A program made the position numbers and the translations under genes. The notes under the pieces are model-generated. The model searched no databases. It was not told the DNA's origin and worked only from the letters and a program-made list of their open reading frames with translations. A stretch of DNA of 64,000 nt from Cherax quadricarinatus (lineage: Eukaryota > Arthropoda > Malacostraca > Decapoda > Parastacidae): NCBI RefSeq assembly GCF_038502225.1, contig NW_027195522.1, positions 1-64,000 on the forward strand, given 5' to 3'. Of the stretch, positions 55,051 through 63,258 are shown in pieces (position 1 is the stretch's first letter; every line of letters begins with the position of its first letter).

Positions 55051-55636
55051 CACACCATGTAATTGTTGTTTCTTACTGAATTCCCGCGACATTCAGATTC
55101 ATTGTTTACTTTTCTCTTAACAATACAAATAAGGTACAAATATACATTATTTGTATCATTGAGATTCTTATACATCGTGACGTAACTTTATTATAAGAAC
55201 ATTTCGCCCACCATAATAAAGTTATGCATAATAACAGTAGAGACACAGAGATCACGTTATTATAGTAACACCATAAATACATACATCACAGTGTTATACA
55301 TGTTAACACAGAAGATACAAAGACGACGAGGTTATATGCAGAATCATGCTTAAAATTTATGTTAACAAATTAAAAACTATGACATATAAATAGAAGAATA
55401 AAATTTTAAATAACTGGCCTCACCATGGTGGTGTAACTGGACGGGAAGTTCTTCTCTGGCTTGACTACGGTACGAGTCTACCCGGGTGGATGTATTTACT
55501 CAGCACAGATTCTGTGTGTCCCTCTCTGTAATTACATCTGTCTGTATATAATGATATTAAAACATTTGTTCTAATATCATATATGGGTAATGCTTCATGG
55601 TGAGGCTACATTTGAAGAGTTAAGTTCCTCTTTGAG
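55051..55636. other. Right copy of the duplicated flank, spacer between arrays
   Basis: Contains AATAAAGTTATGCATAATAAC with AGACACAGAGATCACG at 55,216-55,250 and the TAATATCATATATGGGTAA box near 55,575-55,592, matching the left flank of the preceding array in order and strand. No gene is recognised. Confidence 0.6.
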
Positions 55637-55850
55637 GAAATGCTGTGTTTGGGGTTCACAGCTCTCAACGTCCCCCTCAAATGCTGTGTTTGGGGTTCAC
55701 AGCTCTCAACGTCCCCCTCAAATGCTGTGTTTGGGGTTCACAGCTCTCAACGTCCCCCTCAAATGCTGTGTTTGGGGTTCACAGCTCTCAACGTCCCCCT
55801 CAAATGCTGTGTTTGGGGTTCACAGCTCTCAACGTCCCCCTCAAATGCAA
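55637..55850. repeat. Tandem array, 41-bp unit, five copies
   Basis: Five essentially identical units containing TGCTGTGTTTGGGGTTCACA and CAACGTCCCCCTCAAA. Unit starts at 55,641, 55,682 and 55,723 show an exact 41-bp step. The identity between units points to recent expansion. Confidence 0.97.
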
Positions 55851-56021
55851 TAGTTCATTTTCCTCGTTTATTTTTCGATTTGAAATTATTTTGCTATCCA
55901 AGAGTGTATGTGAGTGAAAAACACATTATCTCAGAATATTTAATACAAGACATTGAAAAGTTAGGTACGTACATGATTTTACTCTCAGAGTTCTTTTATG
56001 TCCAGGACGCCACCCTGTGCA

Positions 56022-57155
56022 CCTTCACTTGTATTGTGCCTTGCATGTTCACCTGCAGTTCACCTTCACTTGTATTGTGCCTTGCATGTTCTCCTGCAGT
56101 TAACCTCACTTGTATTGTGCCTTGCATGTTCACCTGCAGTTCACCTTCACTTGTATTGTGCTTTACATGTTCTCCTGCAGTTAACCTCACTTGTATTGTG
56201 CCTTGCATGTTCACCTGCAGTTCACCTTCACTTGTATTGTGTCTTGCATGTTCACCTGCAGTTCACATTCACTTGTATTGTGCCTTGCATGTTCTCCTGC
56301 AGTTCACTTTCACTTATATTGTGCCTTACATGTTCTCCTGCAGTTCACCTTCACTTGTATTGTGCCTTACATGTTCACCTGCAGTTCACTTTCACTTGTA
56401 TTGTGCCTTGCATGTTCACCTGCAGTTCACCTTCACTTGTATTGTGCCTTGCATGTTCACCTGCAGTTCACCATCACTTGTATTGTGCCTTGCATGTTCT
56501 CCTGCAGTTCACCTTCACTTGTATTTCGCCTTTTATGTTCATCTGCAGTTCACCTTCACTTGTATTGTGCCTTGCATGTTCACCTGCAGTTCACCTTCAC
56601 TTGTATTGTGCCTTGCATATTCACCTGCAGTTCATCTTCACCTGTATTGTGCCTTGCATGTTCACCTGCAGTTCACCTTCACTTGTATTGCGCCTTTCAT
56701 ATTCACCTGCAGTTCATCTTCACCTGTACTGTGCCTTGCATGTTCACCTGCAGTTCACCTTCACCTGTATTGTGCCTTGCATGTTTACCTGCAGTTCACC
56801 ATCACCTGTATTGTGCCTTGCATGTTCACCTGCACTTCACCTTCACCTGTATTGTGCCTTGCATGTTCACCTGCAGTTCACCTTCACCTGTATTGTGCCT
56901 TTCATGCTCACCTGCAGTTCACCTTCACCTGTATTGTGCCTTGCATGTTCACCTGAAGTTCACCTTCACCTGTATTGTGCCTTGCATGTTCACCTGCAGT
57001 TCACCTTCACCTGTATTGTGCCTTGCATGTTCACCTGCAGTTCATCTTCACCTGTATTGTGCCTTTCATGTTCACCTGCAGTTCACCTTCACCTGTATTG
57101 TGCCTTGCATGTTCACCTGCAGTTCACCTTGCATATTATCCTATAGTTCACCTGT
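56022..57155. repeat. Tandem array, 41-bp unit
   Basis: About 27 units containing CACCTGCAGTTCACCTTCAC and TGTATTGTGCCTTGCATGTT. Left units have TTCACTTGT, right units TTCACCTGT, with the change near 56,640. As 41 is not divisible by 3 and the unit has no stop on plus, all three plus frames are open for hundreds of codons (up to 438), each with a 41-residue period. That is a property of the repeat and not evidence of a protein. Confidence 0.98.
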
Positions 57156-57276
57156 AAATAATTATGAGATACTCTCAAGTAAATATAAATTAGCAATAAA
57201 ATTATTTAATCAACGAACTCTGGAATAAACAGCATTAATGTTGTATATCAGTGGTATTTAACACCGAGATGATGAT

Positions 57277-57316
57277 GAATTAGACACACGTGCAACATTT
57301 GGGTATCTCTAATAGT
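57277..57316 (+). repeat. Solitary core box of the GTGCAACA element group
   Basis: GAATTAGACACACGTGCAAC followed by ATTTGGGTATCTC matches the outer end of the 44 kb fold-back element. No inner part or second end is recognisable, so it is a relic or an isolated end. Confidence 0.6.
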
Positions 57317-57492
57317 AAACAACATTAAATAAAATCTGTAAGGAATTCGGTACTTATGAAAGATGCTACTGTGGTCTGAGTGGCAACTCTGGTCGCAGGT
57401 GTCATTCATAACATGACTCTCCACTGCAGTCAGTGCTAACTAAAATATCATAATATAGTGAAAGTAACAATGTGTGAGGGAGTCCTAGAGAA

Positions 57493-58078
57493 CTCTTACT
57501 ATCAACCTCACAGCAGTGGTAGTACACATATTGTCTTACTACCAACCTCACAGCAGTGGTAGTACACATATATGGTCTTACTATCAACCTCACAGCAGTG
57601 GTAGTACACATATATGGTCTTACTACCAACCTCGCAGCAGTGGTAGTATACATATATGGTCTTACTACCAACCTCACAGCAGTGGTAGTACACATATATG
57701 GTCTTACTACCAACCTCACAGCAGTGGTAGTACACATATATGGTCTTACTACCAACCTCACAGCAGTGGTAGTACACATATATGGTCTTACTACCAACCT
57801 CACAGCAGTGGTAGTACACATATATGGTCTTACTACCAACCTCACAGCAGTGGTAGTACACATATATGGTCTTACTACCAACCTCACAGCAGTGGTAGTA
57901 CACATATATGGTCTTACTACCAACCTCACAGCAGTGGTAGTACACATATATGGTCTTACTACCAACCTCACAGCAGTGGTAGTACACATATATGGTCTTA
58001 CTACCAACCTCACAGCAGTGGTAGTACACAAATATGGTCTTACTACCAACCTCACAGCAGTGGTAGTACACATATATG
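57493..58078. repeat. Tandem array, 42-bp unit with built-in hairpin
   Basis: About 14 nearly identical units containing CAACCTCACAGCAGTGGTAG and ACACATATATGGTCTTACTA. GGTAGTA and TACTACC are reverse complements 14 bp apart, so each repeat can form a 7-bp stem. The 42-bp length leaves frames open on both strands, giving false 14-residue-repeat proteins of 184-223 codons. Confidence 0.98.
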
Positions 58079-58157
58079 GAAGAAAGAAAAATTCAGACTT
58101 CCACTTATAGTCTCCACTTCGGAAATACGTAATGAATTATGCGGGTGAGTGAAGCCT

Positions 58158-58390
58158 TTATAATAACCAGAGACTGAGCACCAAGTGACCGGGTTGGGCA
58201 GATCACCTCTGACTCTCAAGCTGACACTGCTCACACACTTTATAATAACCAGAGACTGAGCACCAAGTGACCGGGTTGGGTAGATCACCTCTGACTCTCA
58301 AGCTGACACTGCTCACACTCTCAAGCTGACACTGCTCACACTCTCAAGCTGACACTGCTCACACTCTCAAGCTGACACTGCTCACACTCT
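58158..58390. repeat. Two 81-bp units followed by a 23-bp array
   Basis: TTTATAATAACCAGAGACTG recurs at 58,158 and 58,239 (81-bp step). The end of the second unit, ACTCTCAAGCTGACACTGCT, is then amplified alone as a 23-bp unit about four more times. This shows a part of a longer unit expanding by itself. Confidence 0.95.
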
Positions 58391-58484
58391 ATAATTTATG
58401 CCACAGCCTTATATCACATTTAGTTGTAGTTATATTGATGAAACCTGATCAAAACTATTTTTCATTCTTAAGTTGGTAAGTGGA
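58391..58484. other. Spacer between arrays
   Basis: Short AT-rich single-copy spacer without features. Confidence 0.5.
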
Positions 58485-59405
58485 CTACACCAGATCAAGT
58501 GGTGGTGATAAGTGGACCACACTAGATCAAGTGGTGGAAGTGGACCACACTAAATCAAGTGGTGGTGGTAAGTGGACCACACTAGATCAAGTGATGGTGG
58601 TAAGTGGACCACACTAGATCGAGTGGTGGTGGTAAGTGGACCACACTAGATCAAGTGGTGGTGGTAAGTGGACCACACTACATCAAGTGGTGGTGGTAAG
58701 TGGACCACACTAGATCAAGTGGTGGTGGTAAGTGGACTACACTAGATCAAGTGGTGGTGGTAAGTGGACCACACTAGATCAAGTGGTGGTGATAAGTGGA
58801 CCACACTAGATCAAGTGGTGGTTGTAAGTGGACTAAACTAGATCAAGTGGTGGTGGTAAGTGGACTAAACTAGATCAAGTGGTGGTGGTAAGTGGACCAC
58901 ACTAGATCAAGTGGTGGTGGTAAGTGGACCACACTAGATCAAGTGGTGGTGATAAGTGGACCACACTAGATCAAGTGGTGGTGGTAAGTGGACTAAACTT
59001 GATCAAGTGGTGGTGGTAAGTGGACCACACTAGATCAAATGGTGGTGGTAAGTGGGCTACACTAGATCAAGTGGTGGTGGTAAGTGGACTACACTAGATC
59101 AAGTGGTGGTGGTAAGTGGACTACACCAGATCACATGGTGGTGGTAGGTGGACTACTCTAGATCAAGTGGTGGTGGTAAGTGGACTACACTAGATCAAGT
59201 GGTGGTGGTAAGTGAACTACACTAGATCAAGTGGTGGTGGTAAGTGGACTACAGTAGATCAAGTGGTAGAGATAAGTGGACTACACTAGATCAAGTGGTG
59301 GTGGTAAGTGAACTACAGTAGATCAAATGGTGGTGATAAGTGGACCACACTAGATCAAGTGGTGGTGGTAAGTGGACTACAATAGAACAAGTGGTGGTGA
59401 AGACA
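58485..59405. repeat. Tandem array, 32-bp unit
   Basis: About 28 units containing AGATCAAGTGGTGGTGG and TAAGTGGACCACACT. Variants: GGACTACACT, GTGATAAGTGG and CTAAACTAG. Every unit carries GGTAAGTG on plus, a good match to a 5' splice-donor consensus. No coding signal. Confidence 0.97.
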
Positions 59406-59995
59406 AATACTGTACACAAGTTTAAGATCAGACACGAAAACCAGTAAAAGAAAGAAGCTTTGAAGCTGGTCCAGGAGCTATGAATCAACCTTGGAAAATA
59501 CAGCTATTTTAAGTAATTAGATAGCAACTCCTCCGTCATTACTTTAGTTGAGAACACCAGTAGAGTTCACAACAGTGTTCAGCACGACACTATTAATATT
59601 AAGGGAAACATAATGTTCCTTTGTGTGTTTGTTCATCATAATAAATACTAACGTTCTGCTTGTCTGTGTTTATTTATCTTTGTCAACATTAACATTGTTG
59701 TTATCTGTATTCATAAACTACAGTGAGCATTAATGTTGTTCTTATATGTGAGTTTACTCAATGTAGTAGACGTTTCGCCATCCAGTGGCTTTATCAGTAC
59801 AAAGGCTGAGGGACTGATTTCCTCTTCCTCCACTATCTACTGTATATTTCTAGTCTTCATATTATGTACTGAGAATGTTGTTACTGAGGAAGCGGGAGTC
59901 TTCTGAGGAAGTCAACTGAAGAACAGTGTAATATGTAGTTACTGAGAGAGGAATCTTCTGAAGTAGAGTCGACATGCACTTTCCAGTTATGTTAT
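59406..59995. other. Intergenic sequence with an element fragment
   Basis: No gene is recognised. The fragment at 59,764-59,830 is described separately. The remainder has no tandem structure. Confidence 0.5.
59764..59830 (-). mobile_element. Fragment of the hammerhead-like element group
   Basis: On plus it reads AGACGTTTCGCCATCCAGTG then GCTTTATCAGTAC, followed by AGGCTGAGGGACTGAT, a phrase also met in the 44 and 60 kb elements. On minus this is CTGATAA (59,797-59,791), a hairpin GCCA/TGGC, and GAAACG. The CTGATAA string differs from the hammerhead core CUGANGA at the G position needed for catalysis, so I expect no activity in this copy. Confidence 0.55.
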
Positions 59996-60068
59996 GTTAG
60001 GTTAAGTTAGGATAGGTTAGGTTAAGTTAGGTTAGGTTAGGTTAGGTTAGGTTAGGTTAGGTTAGGTA
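59996..60068. repeat. Interstitial TTAGG (telomere-type) repeat
   Basis: GGTTAGGTTAGGTTAGG continues for about 73 bp; the left 30 bp carry single-base changes (GTTAAG, GGATAG). TTAGG is the telomere repeat of most arthropods. Unique sequence lies on both sides, so it is not a chromosome end in this assembly. Confidence 0.9.
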
Positions 60069-60193
60069 ACATAAGGTTTGTCAGGAAAGAGGAAAAGTGT
60101 TTCCTGACGCTGGTCTTAGCCATGAATGAACATTAAAATGGTATAAAATACCGACAGGTTGTTAGGTAAGACACATATGCAACAGTTAGGTAT

Positions 60194-60250
60194 CTTTATT
60201 ATGAAACGTTTCGCCTACACAGTAGGCTTCTTCAGTCAAGTACAGAAAAG
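60194..60250 (-). ncRNA. Hammerhead-ribozyme-like motif, best copy in the window
   Basis: Read on minus 60,250 to 60,194: CTGAAGA (60,235-60,229, fits CUGANGA), one extra A, a perfect helix II (GCCTAC, loop TGT, GTAGGC), GAAA (60,212-60,209), then CGTTTCATAATAAAG. Helix I is possible: TGA directly before the core pairs with TCA after it, and outer CTTT pairs with AAAG, with an internal loop between, as in natural type I hammerheads. Helix III would be only AC/GU with no loop, so the motif could not close alone, but GAAACGTTTC is self-complementary and would let two copies pair. Hammerheads with very short helix III working as dimers are known from Penelope-like elements and retrozymes. An extra base after the A9 position is known in at least one natural hammerhead. 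No activity is shown. Confidence 0.5.
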
Positions 60251-60588
60251 TTGATAGAAGCAGAAGATACTTGAAGACGATGCAATAAGTCCATCACCCT
60301 TAAAGTTTTGAGGTGGTCAGTCCCTCAGTCTGGAGAAGAGCATTGTTCCATAGTATGAAACAATATGGAGAAGAAGTGACAGGATGGAGCTTTTTTTATA
60401 GCGCCAAGAGGTGAGACGTAGGCCACTAGGAGAGGTAAGAACTCAGATGTTGACAGGTCAGGTCCCTCTCAAATCCAGCCCCTCTCACTAGTGGAAGTTG
60501 TCGAAGTTGATTGCAGGTCTGTACCAAGATACCCTTGTGTTGCAGTGTCTGACAGATTGAACATTAAAATGGTATAAAATACCGACAG

Positions 60589-60688
60589 GTTGTTAGGTAA
60601 GACACATATGCAACATTTAGGTATCTTTATTATGAAACGTTTCATAATAAAGATACCTAAATGTTGCATATGTGTCTTACCTAACAAC
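60589..60688. repeat. Perfect 100-bp palindrome
   Basis: The left arm 60,589-60,638 and right arm 60,639-60,688 are exact reverse complements with no spacer; the centre is ATGAAACGTTTCAT. It ends with a mismatch at 60,588/60,689. It is formed by the right end of the element above. Confidence 0.95.
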
Positions 60689-60689
60689 T

Positions 60690-61421
60690 GGTCTTAGCCA
60701 TATTGATGACCAACAACTGGAGCTTTTAGTCATATAACCGAGGCCTTCCGCTGGCTTACCGGTCCACCTCTTTAAAAATTATAGTTTAAAAATTGTGATT
60801 TTCCAGTTATATCCTCAGTCTCCTCCTCCTCTTCTTCATTCTCTTCTTATCTTCTTCCTACTACTGTAATTCCTCGAATCAAACCATCCTACTGGGTCTA
60901 AATTATTGCATTATGACTTGTGGTTTTATTTACAGGATCTCGTAGTTTTCTCGAAAAACATGAATATAAATTTATTTACTTTACATCTAGCTCGCAATAT
61001 GTATATTTTGCATCAAATTAAGTCACTCTGCTAAGGTTTCTTGGGTTATTCTGAGTTTCTAACATTCTAGATTATAGATAAATAATCCATACATAATTTC
61101 CACAATTTTTAAAGTTTTGTCAATATTTAAACAAATAACCCGCACATACGAACTTATAACGACGTTTCGGTCCAACTTGCACAATTAAGAATTATAAATG
61201 TGATATGTGCTTTCAGCACAATAATATTGTACTCGAGAGAAGTGATATTATTTTGATTACTGTAATTAATTTAATTTAATTTAATTTGATAATATACCTC
61301 TAGACTCAATAAATTTATTAAATTTTAATTTCTCTAGTTAGTAGCCTACCAGTTGTAATCCTGAAGCACTATTGAATCATACTGAATTCTAATGGATAAT
61401 TGGAAAAGGATACTGACTACT
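60690..61421. other. AT-rich intergenic sequence with a dispersed-repeat piece
   Basis: No gene is recognised. On minus, 61,190-61,130 reads GTTGGACCGAAACGTCGT then TATGTGCGGGTTATTTGT, the same repeat as at 8,905-8,990. Confidence 0.5.
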
Positions 61422-61520
61422 TGTTACGAAAACCCAGTAACAGGCTGGATGCTAGAAGGGCAGTCCTTTCTAGTATTCACTGGAGATCTCTAAGCTTTTA
61501 GAATCGCGTTTTTTGTAACA
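61422..61520 (+). repeat. Candidate 5' LTR, 99 bp
   Basis: Starts TGTTAC and ends GTAACA, a 6-bp inverted pair with the usual TG...CA ends, and stops 2 bases before the primer-binding site. At 99 bp it is very short, though the mag lineage of Ty3/gypsy also has LTRs under 100 bp. GTAACA also occurs at 61,436-61,441, so the left end could be placed differently. The 3' LTR lies outside the window. Confidence 0.45.
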
Positions 61521-61522
61521 AA

Positions 61523-61540
61523 TGGGGGCCTGTCCGGGAG
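61523..61540 (+). promoter_or_regulatory. Primer-binding site, tRNA-Pro-like
   Basis: TGGGGGCCTGTCCGGGAG lies 2 bases after the LTR candidate. Retroelements primed by proline tRNA have TGGGGGCTCGTCCGGGAT, which differs at 3 of 18 positions. Position and sequence both fit a minus-strand primer site. Confidence 0.65.
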
Positions 61541-61808
61541 GCTCTTGATCCAAGGTGTTGGAGAAATTATCGAGTTTGACATACTAGTAACTCTATGATC
61601 AAACACTTTGAGTACTTTCCTAATCTGAAGACTTTGAGTTTAGTCTTGTACAACATACCAGGTGGATGTATGTACCTGACTGAGTCTCTTGATCCAAGGA
61701 GATGGAAATACTGTTTATGAGTTCTAGCTCTAAGGCAACCAACACTAAAATTCCTATCAGGATTATAGTTTCCCATAATCACTCTCTCGAAGTACATTTA
61801 TTTTCGTG
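61541..61808 (+). other. Leader between primer site and gag
   Basis: About 270 bp without a long frame. CTCTTGATCCAAGG occurs twice (61,542-61,555 and 61,685-61,698). A packaging signal would be expected here but cannot be identified by eye. Confidence 0.5.
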
Positions 61809-63258
61809 ATGTATGCCAAAGTGAAACAGTTAATTGATACTCTGACTTTGTCTGAGTTAAGTACATTAAAACTTCAGACGTGTTGGCGAGTAGCCAAATA
61901 TCTCGGTTTGACGTATAACAGGAATTACACCACAGAAACTGTCAGAGCGTTAATTAAAGATATATTGTTTCCTGCTCATACAGAGACGTCTGATTATGAT
62001 TCAGATTCAGAAAGCCTAGTGTCACAATTAGGAAGTATGACTCTATTTGATGACGTAGAGGAAAGAGCAACTAAGGCAGAAGTGTCTGAGCCTAGTGAAC
62101 CTCCACTCACACCTTCCCACCCCACTGACACAATAGTACAGAGTGTAGATGGTAGGATGACTCAGCCTAATACTAGCACAGTGTATGCTACACCTGTATA
62201 TACTTATCCTAGACCAAATCTAGACTCTCTAGAGACGGCTGGACGAAGTTTCCGACCTAAGGACAGTCCAGAAAGACATGTTAATTTTCTTACTCCTCCA
62301 TTACCCACTGGTCCTATCTCTCAGGAACAGTTTGAGAGGTTTGAACTCCTCATTATGTTGCAGACTGCACAAATAGAGGCACAGAGGAAATTGAACGAAG
62401 AAGATTTCCAGAGACAAAAGGTTCGTCTGGGAAGACAACAGACTGATAGATCACAGGACACATTTAATATGCAGAAAGATGCATCCATGGTTCCTAAGTT
62501 TTTTGAAAGTGACTGAGAACCAGGCACGTGCTATGAACTGGCCACGTAAGCACTGGGCTACCTTGTTGCACACAGCTTTGAGAGGAAGAGCTCAAACTTG
62601 TACTGCTGCTTTACCATTTGCCAAGTACATTAGTTATGACACTGTCAAGCAAACTATTCTAGAGACATATGACTTGTTGCCTGTAAGTTATCAACGTGCA
62701 TTTCGTACATTACAATGACGACAAGATCAAACTTGTGTAGAGTTTGCTCGTGAGAAAAAAGCTTTATTTGAGAGGTGGTGTGGGTCTGCCAAGAATAACA
62801 ACTATGACAGCCTAGTTCAGTTGTTACTACATGAAGAGTTTAACATCTGAATGTCTGCTGACATACAAGAATATCTGATCGATCATACTACCTCGGATAT
62901 TCTGGAAACTGCAGCATTAGCAGACAATTACAAGATTTCTCACAAGCTTGTACGTACTAAAACACAGAGAAACAAGGTAACTAAAAATTGTCCTAGAAGT
63001 TGGCAACCTAAATCAGCTGCTCATTGCCGGCCTGATGTACCTGCTACTGTAACTTCTCGTACCTTTACCAGGAAAACTCACAATCCTGAATCTGTCTCTG
63101 TGGCTAGACAGAAATCTGATATCGAGAAGAAGAAAGTTAAATGTACCTATTGTAACAGAAAAGGACATGCTAGAGAGTATTGCTATAAGTTGGAAAGAGA
63201 TATGAGAAACAGTCGTGCGGCTGGCGCCCCCACTCAAGTCGTATCCTCTTCCGAGTAA
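61809..63258 (+). pseudogene. Gag polyprotein, broken
   Basis: The first ATG is 61,809. An N-terminal part of about 235 residues with an acidic Ser/Asp-rich stretch (SDYDSDSESL) ends at PKFFES, where the frame shifts near 62,500; about 27 bases appear missing relative to related Gag proteins. The frame resumes at KVTENQARAMNWP and continues through ILETYDLLPVSYQRAFR, FAREKKALFERWC and LLHEEFN to ILETAALADNYKISHK. That order is typical of the capsid C-terminal region related to the vertebrate SCAN domain. A zinc knuckle CTYCNRKGHAREYC (63,142-63,183, CX2CX4HX4C, RNA binding) follows. In-frame stops: TGA 62,716, TGA 62,848, TAA 63,256. The first sits before CGA, suggesting CGA-to-TGA decay. Gag would form the particle shell and bind element RNA. 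Confidence 0.85.

Larger units (their letters stand above)
60127..60688. mobile_element. Element with terminal direct repeats and a terminal inverted copy
   Basis: A segment of about 85 bp (TGAACATTAAAATGGTATAA ... GAAACGTTTC) occurs at 60,127-60,212 and again at 60,556-60,642 in the same strand, enclosing about 345 bp of internal sequence. The second copy then continues into its own reverse complement, giving a perfect palindrome (60,589-60,688). Direct terminal repeats plus a partial inverted copy are typical of Penelope-like retroelements and related short derivatives, but no reverse transcriptase is present, so the assignment is inference. The repeat contains the group's core box CACATATGCAACA and the GAAACG motif. 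Confidence 0.6.

Noticed and set aside
55640..57228. Plus-strand open frames of 438, 382 and 345 codons
   Set aside because: They lie in 41-bp arrays with no stop in any plus frame. All three frames are open equally and show a 41-residue period, so they follow from repeat length and not from selection for a protein.
57402..58148. Overlapping 184-223-codon frames on both strands
   Set aside because: The 42-bp unit is divisible by 3 and lacks stops in several frames; four frames are open at once. No codon bias, start context or unique flank.
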